Below, one piece after another: positions 8,532 to 16,954 of a stretch of 23,011 nt of DNA. The stretch spans positions 1 to 23,011 of the forward strand of contig CAIOJG010000081.1 of assembly GCA_903858555.1 (NCBI GenBank). Direction: 5' to 3'. The notes beneath the pieces were generated by a model. It made no database searches. It was not told the DNA's origin and was given only the letters and a program-made list of their open reading frames with translations. Source of the stretch: Candidatus Magasanikiibacteriota bacterium. GTDB taxonomy: Bacteria; Patescibacteriota; Patescibacteriia; Magasanikbacterales; GWA2-37-8. The translations under genes were made by a program, and so were the position numbers. Position 1 is the stretch's first letter, and the number at the start of each line of letters is the position of its first letter.

Positions 8532-9667
8532 TATAATGAGTTGATTATCTTTAACCAGGCTTGTGCGGAATTTTCCGAAGTAAATTTAGAGGCTGTTTCC
8601 AAGCCTCTTTTTTTGTAGATATTTTTTAGCTCATCATCCGACAACAATGCAGTTGTTCCGTTAGCCAAACTATTGGTGTTGGTTGGATTGATTAGCAAGG
8701 CCGAGTTTTGAGAAATTTCGTTTAGTGAAGAGCGGTTTGAAGTAATCACCGGCACACCCGTTTGCATGGCCTCGATTATCGGCATACCAAAACCTTCGTA
8801 AATAGAAGGGAAAATAAATAGTTTCGCCAAGGCATAAATAGCCGGTTTTTCCTCATCTTTGATATAGCCCAAAAATTTAATTTTATTTTTAAGTTTGGAC
8901 TGATTGGCCAGACTATAGACATCGTGGTTTTTCCATCCTTTGGCCCCGGCAATTATTAAATTGTATTTATCGGTGAGGTGGGCAGGTAGTTTTTCGTACG
9001 CCTTGATTAGGCCGGAGATATTTTTTCGAGGCTCAATTGAGCCGACAAATAAAATAAAATTATCCGGTAAATAATATTTTTTTTGAGCTAAAGATTTTTG
9101 TTGTTCTAGTTTTGAAAAGTTTTCGTAAAAATACGGGGAGAGACTAGGATAAACAACTTTTATTTTGTCGGTAGAAATTTGATAATATTTAATCAAATCA
9201 CGTTTGGTGTTTTCCGATGGCACCACTAAAATATCGGCATTGTCGCAAAGTTTTTTTGGATTAATAAAATAATGCCAGAGACGTTGTTTATAAGTGTAAA
9301 ATTCCGGATAGAATTCAAAAGAGAGGTCGTGCACGGTGAGAACGCGTTTGGTATCTTTTCCTAAAGAAATAAAGTTTAAATTTGGGGAATACCAGCAATC
9401 GATTTTTTCAGGCAGCAGTCGATTTATTTTTGTTAGGTTAAAATATAAAGCTAAATTTAAAAGTTTGTTTGGATATCTGGTATGAACGTGAATAACATTT
9501 TTTTGATTAAATAGTGGTAGAAGTTTATTCTTTGATGAATTGGAAAATAAAAAATAGCGGTTGGTTTTGTCGATTTTCAAGACCGCTTGTAGTAGATTAA
9601 AAGTATATTCACCTACGCCCGTTTTATTTTTTTCCAAAAGTGCACGCAGATCTACACCGATGTTCAT
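8528..9667 (-). CDS. GT4-family glycosyltransferase (last gene of EPS operon)
   Basis: 379 aa. The start (ATG 9667) overlaps the stop of the upstream gene as ATGA, so translation is coupled. The N-terminal half opens MNIGVDLRALLEKNKTGVGEYTF. The C-terminal half has FVGSIEPRKNISGLIKAYEKL and the E-x7-E motif in SIYEGFGMPIIEAMQTGVPV. It is similar in layout to the 4292-5422 enzyme but clearly divergent. It probably adds a later sugar to the lipid-linked glycan primed by the sugar transferase two genes upstream. The 3' end overlaps the convergent Nramp-related gene by 4 bases, with no room for a dedicated terminator. Confidence 0.9.
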   Translation of the reverse strand: MNIGVDLRALLEKNKTGVGEYTFNLLQAVLKIDKTNRYFLFSNSSKNKLLPLFNQKNVIHVHTRYPNKLLNLALYFNLTKINRLLPEKIDCWYSPNLNFISLGKDTKRVLTVHDLSFEFYPEFYTYKQRLWHYFINPKKLCDNADILVVPSENTKRDLIKYYQISTDKIKVVYPSLSPYFYENFSKLEQQKSLAQKKYYLPDNFILFVGSIEPRKNISGLIKAYEKLPAHLTDKYNLIIAGAKGWKNHDVYSLANQSKLKNKIKFLGYIKDEEKPAIYALAKLFIFPSIYEGFGMPIIEAMQTGVPVITSNRSSLNEISQNSALLINPTNTNSLANGTTALLSDDELKNIYKKRGLETASKFTSENSAQAWLKIINSLY

Positions 9668-10758
9668 ACTTTAAAATTTTCGTATTTTTCAGTAACCAAT
9701 TTTTGAATCGCGTTTTTAAAATTGTCGACCGAAAATTTCTGTACGTGTTCCTTTGTTTTTTCACTATCCCATTTGTAAGGATCAAAATCGAGCAATATTT
9801 TTAGCAACGATTCCCATTCTTGCTCCGCAAAAAATACGCCGGTAATTCCAGGGATGACAGTTTCGGTAGCGCCGCCTTCGTTAAAAGCGATCACCGGTCG
9901 GCCGGCTGACATGGCTTCGACCGGAGTGATCCCAAAGTCTTCTTTTTGAGGATGAATAAAAGCTAGGGCACGAGACAATAAAACAGTTTTTTCTCGTTCA
10001 GAAATTTTACCGTAAAATTCGATATTATTTTTAGCAATTTTTTTGAGGTGTTTATATTCTGGACCAACCCCAAATATTTTTAGCGGCCAACCCAAGCGAT
10101 TAAAAACTTTTACCACCAGATCTAAACGTTTGTAAGGTACGAGTCGACCGCCACAAACATAATAATCACCAAGTTTGCTGGCGGTTTCAAAACGAGTAGT
10201 TTCTACCGGTGGAAATACCACGTCAGAGTCACGGCGATAATATTTTTTTATTCTTTTGGCCACGGTTTCGGAATTGGCAATGAAACAGTCGACTCGTTTG
10301 GTGCTGACGTCATCCCATAAACGCAAATGGTGGTTTATGGCCGGCAACAACCATTTGAATAGACGTCCGCTTTTTAAATCCGAAAGATAATTATTACCAT
10401 CTCCCCATAAAAATCTTGGCGGGGTATGGCAGTAGGAAATATGTAAAGTATTGGTCGAAGTGATTACTCCTTTGGCAAAGACACTGCTGGATGAAATAAC
10501 CAAATCATATCCGCGTAAATCATGCTGCTCGGTCGCCATTGGCATTAGTGGTAAATACCATTGAAAAATATCTTTGATAAATGGTAAATATTTTAACCAA
10601 GATTCACGCACCTGAGCGTCACCAAAATAAGTAATTTTTTTCTTATCGTAAAATAAAACAAAAATTGGCGCCCCCGGCCAAATTTCGTGTAGGGCCTTTA
10701 GCACTCTTTCTGCCCCTCCGTCTTGTGATAAATAGTCATGTACTAGCGCGACCTTCAT
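9664..10758 (-). CDS. GT4-family glycosyltransferase (WbaZ-like)
   Basis: 364 aa, in a minus-strand operon, with ATGA overlaps at both ends (10758/10755 and 9667/9664). It opens MKVALVHDYLSQDGGAERVLKAL, and the region ISYCHTPPRFLWGD is typical of mannosyl- or rhamnosyl-transferase relatives in O-antigen and EPS clusters. The C-terminal donor-binding half carries VCGGRLVPYKRLDLVVKVF and KEDFGITPVEAMSAGRPV. It acts on the cytoplasmic face of the membrane on an undecaprenyl-linked acceptor, in series with its neighbours. Sugar specificity cannot be read from the sequence. Confidence 0.9.
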   Translation of the reverse strand: MKVALVHDYLSQDGGAERVLKALHEIWPGAPIFVLFYDKKKITYFGDAQVRESWLKYLPFIKDIFQWYLPLMPMATEQHDLRGYDLVISSSSVFAKGVITSTNTLHISYCHTPPRFLWGDGNNYLSDLKSGRLFKWLLPAINHHLRLWDDVSTKRVDCFIANSETVAKRIKKYYRRDSDVVFPPVETTRFETASKLGDYYVCGGRLVPYKRLDLVVKVFNRLGWPLKIFGVGPEYKHLKKIAKNNIEFYGKISEREKTVLLSRALAFIHPQKEDFGITPVEAMSAGRPVIAFNEGGATETVIPGITGVFFAEQEWESLLKILLDFDPYKWDSEKTKEHVQKFSVDNFKNAIQKLVTEKYENFKV

Positions 10759-12176
10759 ACAATCGATCCGGTTTTTTGTACGACCACAAATGGGGTCTTG
10801 AGTAAGATTATTAAATCAATAAAAAATGACCAGTGTTCGATATAAAAAATATCCAAGCGCGCTTCTTCGTCAAAGCTTAGGTCGCTACGCCCGGAAATTT
10901 GGGATAATCCGGTAATGCCCGGCTTAATATTCAAAACCGCTTTGTGCCATTTTTCATACTGACTGACTTCGCGTGCTTGGTGTGGTCTTGGTCCGACCAA
11001 ACTCATTTCACCCTTTAAAACATTAAAGAACTGAGGAATTTCGTCGATGCTGAATTGACGAATAAAACGGCCAAAGGGAGTGATACGTGGATCGTTTTTG
11101 ATTTTGTAAACCGGACCTTGTTTTTCGCTTTTTTCTTCGATCAATTTCTTTTCTATCTCCAAAGCTTGATCACCGGTTTTTCCAAATTGACTGCCGGTGC
11201 AATATTTTTGATACATCGATCTAAACTTGTAAGCAAAAAATTTAGCACCTTCTTGTCCGACACGTTCATTTTTATAAATTATCGGCCGACCGGTTTCAAA
11301 TAAAATTACGATAGTCGATAAAAGCAAAAAGGGAGAAAATAAAATAATAAAAAATATACTACCAACAATATCAAACCCACGTTTTAAAATTCTTCCCCAA
11401 CCATCTAAGCGAGTGCGGCGCAGTTCGACGACCGGAATACCGGCGATAGTAGTGACCGACATGTTGGAAGAAATCGTGGCAAATAAATCGGCGGAGTATT
11501 TAAAAGTAATATGATTTTCATTGGCGAAATCAATCGTTTTGATGGCGTCCTCTTCGTGATTTTTGGGGTTAGTAAAAATAATCTCGTTCAGTCCTTGTTT
11601 TTGCAGTTCAGCCAATTTTGTCTCGTCAAAACTTTTTAAAGAAGCGATAATTTTATATCCCAAATGAGGTTGATTTTTTAAGGAGTCGATTATTTCTTGC
11701 GCTACCTTATCTTCACCGATTATCAGAGTTTTACGCAAACCAAATTCCATTTTGTAAAACCAAATTTTTATCAGACGTAAAATAATACGAGCAAAAGAGA
11801 CGTAGATAACCGCCAGTGCCCAACCGGCGAGTACCAAAAAGCGGGAATCAAATTTTTGCAGAGTAAAAAATACGTAGATAGTAATAGCCGCAAAACCCAT
11901 GGCGCAAGCAGTAAAAACTCGGCCGAGTTCTTTGGTGAGTTTGCGATTTGGGTCAGCGCTATAGGCGCCGCATATTGCAAAGATTGCTAACCATCCTAAA
12001 GAGACAGCCAATAACAGTGGCCAAAATTTTTCCCAAGGCAGATTGAAAATCACCGGGCGAATAGCCATGGTAATTTTGGCAAAACGAAGACTGTAAGCCG
12101 AAAAACCAGCCAATACCAACATTAGATAATCAAGGGGAAGTTCTAAAAAGGCAAAAGTGAGTTCAAAGCGTTTCAT
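10755..12176 (-). CDS. Polyprenyl-phosphate sugar phosphotransferase (WcaJ/WbaP type)
   Basis: 473 aa. It would transfer a sugar-1-phosphate from a nucleotide sugar to undecaprenyl phosphate, the first step of exopolysaccharide repeat synthesis. Four N-terminal transmembrane helices (to about residue 140) are followed by a CoA-binding-like cytoplasmic domain (LRKTLIIGEDKVAQEIIDSL), a further membrane segment (FDIVGSIFFIILFSPFLLLS), and the catalytic bacterial sugar transferase domain with YKFRSM, IDEIPQFFNVLKGEMSLVGPRP and KPGITGLSQISGRS. It is the first gene of the operon and is followed by two GT4 enzymes. A consensus promoter lies at 12214-12186. Length and motifs are intact. Confidence 0.93.
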   Translation of the reverse strand: MKRFELTFAFLELPLDYLMLVLAGFSAYSLRFAKITMAIRPVIFNLPWEKFWPLLLAVSLGWLAIFAICGAYSADPNRKLTKELGRVFTACAMGFAAITIYVFFTLQKFDSRFLVLAGWALAVIYVSFARIILRLIKIWFYKMEFGLRKTLIIGEDKVAQEIIDSLKNQPHLGYKIIASLKSFDETKLAELQKQGLNEIIFTNPKNHEEDAIKTIDFANENHITFKYSADLFATISSNMSVTTIAGIPVVELRRTRLDGWGRILKRGFDIVGSIFFIILFSPFLLLSTIVILFETGRPIIYKNERVGQEGAKFFAYKFRSMYQKYCTGSQFGKTGDQALEIEKKLIEEKSEKQGPVYKIKNDPRITPFGRFIRQFSIDEIPQFFNVLKGEMSLVGPRPHQAREVSQYEKWHKAVLNIKPGITGLSQISGRSDLSFDEEARLDIFYIEHWSFFIDLIILLKTPFVVVQKTGSIV

Positions 12177-12185
12177 AATGGCTAT

Positions 12186-12214
12186 ATTTTATGTTAAAAA
12201 TGCCAGTCCGTCAA
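12186..12214 (-). promoter_or_regulatory. Promoter of the EPS operon
   Basis: Read on minus: TTGACG (12214-12209), 17-bp spacer, TAAAAT (12191-12186), 10 bases before the sugar transferase start codon at 12176. The leader would be nearly absent, which fits the SD-less style of the host genes. Confidence 0.55.
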
Positions 12215-12238
12215 ATGACTCTGACAAAAGAAAAACAG

Positions 12239-12267
12239 TTGACAAAACCTCATTTTTTTGGTAGTAT
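12239..12267 (+). promoter_or_regulatory. Promoter of GC-rich cassette B
   Basis: TTGACA (12239-12244, continuing AAA), 17-bp spacer ending in GG, TAGTAT (12262-12267). It is laid out like the promoters at 16891, 21588 (minus) and the tRNA-Leu promoter. Expected start is near 12274, giving a leader of about 94 nt. Confidence 0.7.
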
Positions 12268-12305
12268 TTTGAGTTGCTTTAGCAAGTGACATTAATGGTG
12301 TTGGA

Positions 12306-12326
12306 AATCCGACAAATGTTCGGATT
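12306..12326 (+). repeat. 5'-leader stem-loop of cassette B
   Basis: Perfect 7-bp arms AATCCGA (12306-12312) and TCGGATT (12320-12326) around a 7-nt loop, within the leader and about 42 nt before the start codon. A smaller TTGC/GCAA stem occurs nearer the RNA 5' end (12274-12285). Confidence 0.5.
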
Positions 12327-12367
12327 GGGTGCGAGAAAATTCAACTGCGGAAACGGGAAGGTGTGGA

Positions 12368-13243
12368 ATGGAAAAACAGAGAAAGCCCATTGGAGGGCGG
12401 GTTGGTCTGCAGATTGTCAGTGCTCGAATGGATCGGCCTTTGCAAGATAAGGTCGAAGTCATCCTGCACGATGCGGTCCATGCGACCAAGTTGAGCATGG
12501 CGGCCGGGCGTCGTCTCGTTCTGCGCAAGGACGAACTCAGTGAAGGTGTTCAAAAAGTCATCGGTCAAGTGACTGAGGAGTATTACTACCTCCTCAGCGA
12601 CTGGGACGCGATTGTCTGGATGGTGCGCCACGCGAACTTGCCCAAGGAAGAGGCTCAGAAGGTTGTGAATGGCTACCGTCAGGCTGCGGCTGCACTCGGT
12701 GTGGGCGACAAAGTTCGCATCTTTGCCGACGTGCTGCCCGGCTGTGAATTCAAGGAGCACGCTCCCAAAATGGGGCCAACGCTCGGCGATTTCAAGCACC
12801 TCCAGGACTGGGATATCGACGATCCGGTGACGGATCATTGCCTGGTTTTGTGGGTTCCGATGCCGCTGCCGCAAAGCCGGAGCAAAAGCGTGGTACAGCA
12901 ACAGCAAGTCATCGCCGCATTCAAGGCTCAGGCTCAGCTGCCCGACTGGCACAACGTTTCGTTCGGTTCAGCCAACCAGGTCGCGGGCATGGCTCTCGCG
13001 CATTTCAAAGCGACGAAAGAGAGTCCGTTCGATACTATGGTTGTCCGTACGGACACCCACATGACGCTGCACAAAGACAATGGCAGCGCCGTGATTCGGG
13101 CGGAAAGCGGCAAACCGGTCAAGGAGCGTCTGGTCATGGACTGGCACAACGGTCGTCTCTGCTGCGAAGCCCGCGGTTCGGACGTGCTCGATGCCGAGAA
13201 CTGGGCGGTGTTCGCCGTCGGTGTGGTCAACGCACTCGAATAA
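12368..13243 (+). CDS. 291-aa GC-rich protein of unknown function (cassette B)
   Basis: ATG at 12368 was chosen because GGGAAGGTG (12355-12363) lies at SD distance; an in-frame GTG at 12329 would start inside the leader hairpin region without an SD. The protein begins MEKQRKPIGGRVGLQIVSAR. It has a helical, charged first half (VTEEYYYLLSDWDAIVWMV near 80-100), a Gln-rich linker (SVVQQQQVIAAF), and a C-terminal part rich in short beta strands with several Trp and Cys (MDWHNGRLCCEARGSDV). There is no signal peptide or transmembrane segment. I do not recognise a family. Composition is markedly GC-rich against AT-rich neighbours on both sides, consistent with transfer or a special expression class. 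It lacks the DGR variable repeat found in the 17088 gene. Confidence 0.8.
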   Translation: MEKQRKPIGGRVGLQIVSARMDRPLQDKVEVILHDAVHATKLSMAAGRRLVLRKDELSEGVQKVIGQVTEEYYYLLSDWDAIVWMVRHANLPKEEAQKVVNGYRQAAAALGVGDKVRIFADVLPGCEFKEHAPKMGPTLGDFKHLQDWDIDDPVTDHCLVLWVPMPLPQSRSKSVVQQQQVIAAFKAQAQLPDWHNVSFGSANQVAGMALAHFKATKESPFDTMVVRTDTHMTLHKDNGSAVIRAESGKPVKERLVMDWHNGRLCCEARGSDVLDAENWAVFAVGVVNALE

Positions 13244-13289
13244 AGGACCGCAAGTCCTGCGTTTGGTGTTTTGTTCACTTGGAAAAATA

Positions 13290-13341
13290 GCCCTCGTACA
13301 TTTCGATTTCACCGTGAGGTGGAGTTGCAATGTCCGAGGGC
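13290..13341 (+). terminator. Hairpin terminator of cassette B
   Basis: GCCCTCG-t-ACATT on the left pairs with AATGT-c-CGAGGGC on the right, with an inner CACC/GGTG hairpin. The following tract is only moderately T-rich. Its right arm shares ATGTCCGAG with the terminator of cassette C (17734-17782). A smaller AGGAC/GTCCT stem (13244-13258) starts directly after the stop codon. Confidence 0.6.
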
Positions 13342-13355
13342 ATTGCTATTTATAA

Positions 13356-13384
13356 TTGACTTTTACCCCGTTTTTAGATAATAT
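13356..13384 (+). promoter_or_regulatory. Promoter of the adk-map-ruvX-recO operon
   Basis: TTGACT (13356-13361), 17-bp spacer, TAATAT (13379-13384). The first start codon is at 13417 and no SD is visible. Confidence 0.6.
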
Positions 13385-13416
13385 TACAGCACTAAAATGA
13401 ATTTATCCTGGTAATT

Positions 13417-13710
13417 ATGAAACTGATTTTTGAAGCGACTAAAATTGTTGATCCGGAAAAATTTATTCGTCGTTGTGGTTACGGTCAGCACCGTACCCGT
13501 ACCGGTGAAACTAGCTATGTAAAACGTGTGCATGGTGACTGGTACCCTCGTTATCACATATACATACAACCACAAGGAGAAAATTTTGTTTTCAATTTAC
13601 ACCTCGATCAGCGCGCACCGGTATATGAAGGTGTCACGGCCCATGCCGGTGAATATGACGGCGACGTGGTAGAGCGTGAGGGGGAAAGAATAAAAAGTTT
13701 TGTAAAATAA
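13417..13710 (+). CDS. 97-aa conserved-looking hypothetical protein
   Basis: It starts at ATG 13417 without an SD, like the other host genes, and ends 7 bases before adk. The sequence (MKLIFEATKIVDPEKFIRRC...) has a central region rich in Arg/His/Tyr (GQHRTRTGETSYVKRVHGDWYPRYHIYI) that looks like a compact alpha/beta fold, then FNLHLDQRAPVYEGVTAHAGEYDGDVV. There are no membrane segments. Codon use matches the neighbouring housekeeping genes, so it is likely a native gene, and its place at the head of the operon suggests a basic cellular role. I do not recognise the family. Confidence 0.7.
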   Translation: MKLIFEATKIVDPEKFIRRCGYGQHRTRTGETSYVKRVHGDWYPRYHIYIQPQGENFVFNLHLDQRAPVYEGVTAHAGEYDGDVVEREGERIKSFVK

Positions 13711-13717
13711 ATAAAGT

Positions 13718-14377
13718 ATGAGAAAGATTTTAATATTTATTGGACCGCCAGGTTCGGGTAAAGGCACTCAGGCCAAATTGTTGGCGCAAAAATACGGTTT
13801 TAAACATATTTCCACCGGTGATTTATTGCGTGCTTTAGCGCAGGATACAAATGCAAGCGAACCACAAAAACAAGCTTTAGAAGAAATGAAAGCCGGCAAG
13901 CTTGTACCGGATTGGTTGATTTACGAACTTGCTTTTGCCGCAATAAAATCCAGTTTAGAAAAAGGTGTGGGTGTAGTGCTGGATGGCGCGATTCGCAACT
14001 TGGAACAAGCGCAAAAATATGAAGAATATTTTGAACAAAACGGTTGGCAGGAAGAAGTGTTGACGATTGAAGTTGCTTTGAGTGATGATGAGATTTTAAA
14101 TCGTCTGACCAAACGTCGCATTTGCAAAAACTGTGGTGAAATTATTCCGTATTTGGCAACCACCAAAGATTTGTCCGCTTGTCCAAAATGTGGCGGTGAA
14201 TTGATTTATCGCCAAGACGACAAACCGGAGATTATCGAAGCGCGTATTAAAGAACAGGGCAACGCGACCATTTTGCCGATTGCCGATTATTACAAAGATC
14301 TGAATGTTTTGGAAATTGTGGACGGGCAACAAACTATCGAAGACGTATTTTCTCAAATTGAAAAAATTATTTTATAA
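13718..14377 (+). CDS. adk: Adenylate kinase, zinc-LID type
   Basis: 219 aa. It catalyses ATP + AMP <-> 2 ADP in the cytoplasm. The P-loop GPPGSGKGT is at residues 9-17, with the AMP-binding STGDLLRA segment after it. The LID domain has four cysteines, C136-x2-C139 and C155-x2-C158 (CKNC ... CPKC), which bind structural zinc as in Gram-positive enzymes. The usual DGFPRT motif is degenerate here (DGAIRNLEQA), and the late R-x3 helix is also altered (IIEARIKEQGN); the key arginines appear retained. It is the second gene of the operon, 2 bases before map, mirroring the frequent adk-map linkage in bacteria. Confidence 0.93.
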   Translation: MRKILIFIGPPGSGKGTQAKLLAQKYGFKHISTGDLLRALAQDTNASEPQKQALEEMKAGKLVPDWLIYELAFAAIKSSLEKGVGVVLDGAIRNLEQAQKYEEYFEQNGWQEEVLTIEVALSDDEILNRLTKRRICKNCGEIIPYLATTKDLSACPKCGGELIYRQDDKPEIIEARIKEQGNATILPIADYYKDLNVLEIVDGQQTIEDVFSQIEKIIL

Positions 14378-14379
14378 AT

Positions 14380-15192
14380 ATGGCCAACATAAAAAAACCA
14401 GAAGAAATAAAACAAATTACGCAGGCATGTAAATTGACCGGAGAAATTTTGGAAAAATTACAGAGCTTAACAAAGCCAGGGATGAGCACTTTGGATGTGG
14501 ATGTGTTAGCGGAAAAAATGATTCGTGATGCGGGTGGTCGTCCGGCTTTTAAAGGCTACACTACCGGTCATGGGGACACACCATTTCCAAGCACGATTTG
14601 TGCGTCCGTGAATGAGCAGCTCGTGCACGCGATTGCGACTAAAGAAAAAATTCTCAAAGACGGTGATATTTTTACGATAGATATTGGGATGCAATGGCCA
14701 TTTAAAAAAGGTGTGCCTGGATATTACACGGATACCGCGATTACTTTTGTAGTGGGTAAAAGTAAACCAACGGCTGAAATTCAAAAATTGTTGGATGTGA
14801 CTCGTGATTCGATGTACGCCGGTATTGCGGCGGCTGTGCCAGGAAACAGTGTAGCGGATATTGGTAGAGCAGTAGAAAATTATGTAAAATCTCAGGGTAA
14901 ATATGGTATTGTGCGTGATTTGGTAGGCCATGGTGTGGGACACGAGGTGCATGAAGATCCGAGAATTCCAAATTATTATGACGCTCGTAATGAAAAAATA
15001 AAACTTAAACCCGGGATGGTGATTGCTATTGAGCCGATGATCGCGCTTGGTACTTGGAAAGTAAAAATGGCGGATGATGGTTGGACAATCGTGATGGCTG
15101 ACAATTCGATGTGTGCGCACTTTGAACATACGGTTGTAATTACCGAGACTGGCAATGTTATAGTTACCAAAAGACCAAGTGAGAAAATATAG
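14380..15192 (+). CDS. map: Type I methionine aminopeptidase
   Basis: 270 aa. It removes the initiator Met from nascent proteins using two metal ions. The ligands can be read: D101 (FTIDIGMQ), D118 (YYTDTA), the His in GVGHEVHEDP, the Glu in AIEPM and the Glu in FEHTVVIT; the substrate His in the NEQLVHAI segment is also present. The spacing D101-D118 is 17 residues rather than the 11 of E. coli, because of an insert WPFKKG between the strands. There is no N-terminal SH3-type extension. It directly follows adk and is part of the same transcript. Confidence 0.95.
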   Translation: MANIKKPEEIKQITQACKLTGEILEKLQSLTKPGMSTLDVDVLAEKMIRDAGGRPAFKGYTTGHGDTPFPSTICASVNEQLVHAIATKEKILKDGDIFTIDIGMQWPFKKGVPGYYTDTAITFVVGKSKPTAEIQKLLDVTRDSMYAGIAAAVPGNSVADIGRAVENYVKSQGKYGIVRDLVGHGVGHEVHEDPRIPNYYDARNEKIKLKPGMVIAIEPMIALGTWKVKMADDGWTIVMADNSMCAHFEHTVVITETGNVIVTKRPSEKI

Positions 15193-15193
15193 T

Positions 15194-15574
15194 ATGAATA
15201 TTTTAGCCATAGATTTTGGAACAAAAAATATTGGGTTGGCTTGGTCGGATACCGGCATTGGCGTGGTGTTTCCGTTTGGAGTGATAAAAAATGATGACGC
15301 CCAAAAGGCTAAAAGAGAATTGTTGGATTTTATCAAAAAAGAAAATGTGGACAGGTTGGTTGTGGGAGTGCCGTTGTCGATGGATGGTGGAGAAAATAAA
15401 AATACCGAAAGAATTCGAAATTTTATTGCTACCTTGGACACTTCGGTTAAAATAGAATTTTTTGATGAGCGTTTTTCTTCCCGACAGGCGGACCGTTCGC
15501 AGGGTGGGGCTAGTCGCGATGAAAAATCCGCGATGATAATCTTGGAAAGCTATTTGCAGTCTTTAAAAAAATAA
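15194..15574 (+). CDS. ruvX: RuvX / YqgF family pre-16S rRNA nuclease or Holliday junction resolvase homolog
   Basis: 126 aa from ATG at 15194, one base after the map stop; the upstream in-frame start at 15179 would overlap map. The RNase H-like fold is seen as ILAIDFGTKNIGLAWSD (first catalytic Asp), VDRLVVGVPLSMDGGENKNT, FFDERFSSRQAD and the final SRDEKSAMIILESYL with the last acidic residue. The family is essential and is credited with 16S rRNA 5'-end maturation. The next gene, recO, starts one base after the stop. Confidence 0.92.
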   Translation: MNILAIDFGTKNIGLAWSDTGIGVVFPFGVIKNDDAQKAKRELLDFIKKENVDRLVVGVPLSMDGGENKNTERIRNFIATLDTSVKIEFFDERFSSRQADRSQGGASRDEKSAMIILESYLQSLKK

Positions 15575-15575
15575 C

Positions 15576-16286
15576 ATGTACGCTTTTGTTTTGCGCCGCG
15601 TCGATTTACGAGAGCAAGATCAAGCTGTATTTTTGTATACTTTGGAAAAAGGCAAAATAGATTGCTTGGGGCGCGGTCTGAAAAAAATCTTGAGTAAAAA
15701 TTCGGCCTTTTTAGAGCCGTTTTTTTTGATTGACGCCGAGATTGTACCGGGTAAAGAAGTAAATTATCTCACGAAAGCAGTACCGGTATTTACCTATAAA
15801 AATATTTTAGAAAGTTTAGAAAAAATGGTTTTGTTGCAAACGGTTTTTCGATGGTTGTCTGATCTGACTACAAGTGAGCGTGAACCAAGAATTTTTATTT
15901 TAATAAAAAATTGGGTGGAATTTTTAGATGGTTCAGAAAAAGTGAATAACGCCTTGGCCTATAGTTTTTTGGGCAATATTATGGTTCAACTTGGTTTTGC
16001 GCCGGAGTTGGATAGCTGTATTTTTTGCCAGAGCAAAAATAATTTGATGGCTTTTTATCCGGCTGCCGGTGGTGTGGTTTGTAAAAATTGTTTTGTTTTA
16101 AAAAAACAAGCGGACGTAAAAATTTATCCGTTGCGAGCTGTGGATTTGCAAGCGATTCGTTTATTGTTTGGTGATAACTGGGAGAAGGTTTTGGAAGAAA
16201 ATACCGAAATCGCGAATCGGTTGGTATTTTTATACGCGCAATATCATAGTGAAAAAAAATTAATTAAAATAACTTCACTTGTATGA
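15576..16286 (+). CDS. recO: DNA repair protein RecO
   Basis: 236 aa. The N-terminal OB-fold (about 1-80) opens YAFVLRRVDLREQDQAVFLYT, with GLKKILSKNSAFLEPF. The C-terminal helical domain contains a four-cysteine zinc site at C148, C151, C169 and C172 (CIFC ... CKNC). RecO mediates RecA loading on SSB-coated ssDNA with RecR, and anneals strands. It follows ruvX by one base and overlaps the hydrolase gene by ATGA (16283-16286). Confidence 0.92.
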   Translation: MYAFVLRRVDLREQDQAVFLYTLEKGKIDCLGRGLKKILSKNSAFLEPFFLIDAEIVPGKEVNYLTKAVPVFTYKNILESLEKMVLLQTVFRWLSDLTTSEREPRIFILIKNWVEFLDGSEKVNNALAYSFLGNIMVQLGFAPELDSCIFCQSKNNLMAFYPAAGGVVCKNCFVLKKQADVKIYPLRAVDLQAIRLLFGDNWEKVLEENTEIANRLVFLYAQYHSEKKLIKITSLV

Positions 16287-16888
16287 CCAGAAGTAAAGAT
16301 TACGTCGTGCTGGTACACGGTTTTTGGAGGACTTCGAAGTCAATGGAAAAATTGGCAGAAGCTTTGGCACAAGCCGGCTATGAGGTGGTGAATGTGGACT
16401 ATCCATCTAAAGACGAAACCATTGAAAGTATTTCCGACGGTCATCTGAAAAATATTTTAAAAGAAAAGTGTTCGGATTCAAAAAGAAAAATAAATTTCGT
16501 TACTCACTCGATGGGTGGAATTATTGTACGTCATTTTTTAGAAAATAATAAATTTAAAAATTTAGGTCGCGTGGTGATGTTGGCCCCACCTAATAACGGT
16601 TCAAAAATGGCGGATGTGTTTAGTAAGTTTGAAGTGGTGAATTTGGTTCTGGGTCCAGCCTTAAAACAATTGTCTACCAGTAAAAAAAGTTTGCCTAAAA
16701 CTTTGGCTAGACCAGATTATGAAGTTGGTGTGATTGCCGGCAAATTGGACGGCAAAGTCTCGGTAAAATCCACCAAACTGGATGGTATGAAAGATTTTTT
16801 GGTAGTGCCATCGGCCCATAGTTTTATTATGGATTGGGACGAAGTAATCTTGGCGACAATTAAATTTTTGAAAAAAGGGAAGTTCTAG
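16283..16888 (+). CDS. Alpha/beta hydrolase, lipase-like (RBBP9/YdeN or triacylglycerol-lipase type)
   Basis: 201 aa. It begins with the strand and oxyanion loop YVVLVHGFWRTSKSM. The nucleophile elbow THSMGG (Ser in FVTHSMGGIIVRHFL) and a late His (PSAHSFIM) complete most of the catalytic triad, with an Asp probably near GMKDFLVV. There is no signal peptide, so it is cytosolic. Substrate is unknown; family members are esterases, lipases or serine hydrolases. Its ATGA overlap with recO shows translational coupling. The stop at 16888 lies only two bases before the -35 box of the DGR target gene, so the operon ends where the cassette begins. Confidence 0.85.
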   Translation: MTRSKDYVVLVHGFWRTSKSMEKLAEALAQAGYEVVNVDYPSKDETIESISDGHLKNILKEKCSDSKRKINFVTHSMGGIIVRHFLENNKFKNLGRVVMLAPPNNGSKMADVFSKFEVVNLVLGPALKQLSTSKKSLPKTLARPDYEVGVIAGKLDGKVSVKSTKLDGMKDFLVVPSAHSFIMDWDEVILATIKFLKKGKF

Positions 16889-16890
16889 AG

Positions 16891-16919
16891 TTGACAAAAT
16901 GCTGTATTTGTGGTATAAA
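16891..16919 (+). promoter_or_regulatory. Promoter of the DGR target gene (cassette C)
   Basis: TTGACA (16891-16896, continuing AAA), 17-bp spacer ending in GG, TATAAA (16914-16919): close to consensus. Expected transcription start is near 16926, giving a long leader of about 160 nt before the ATG at 17088. Confidence 0.8.
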
Positions 16920-16954
16920 GGATAGTTGATAATCTGTTCTTTGTTTGTGTTTGT

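Noticed and set aside
12341..12952. 203-codon minus-strand frame opposite the cassette B gene
   Set aside because: GC-rich antisense shadow. The plus frame has SD, promoter and terminator in the right order.
12368..13243. Second DGR target
   Set aside because: Its 3' end has no similarity to the TR or VR, and the protein lacks the W-x-L-x-F-x-W tail.
14506..15441. 311-codon minus-strand frame
   Set aside because: Shadow of map and ruvX, which carry full catalytic motifs on the plus strand.
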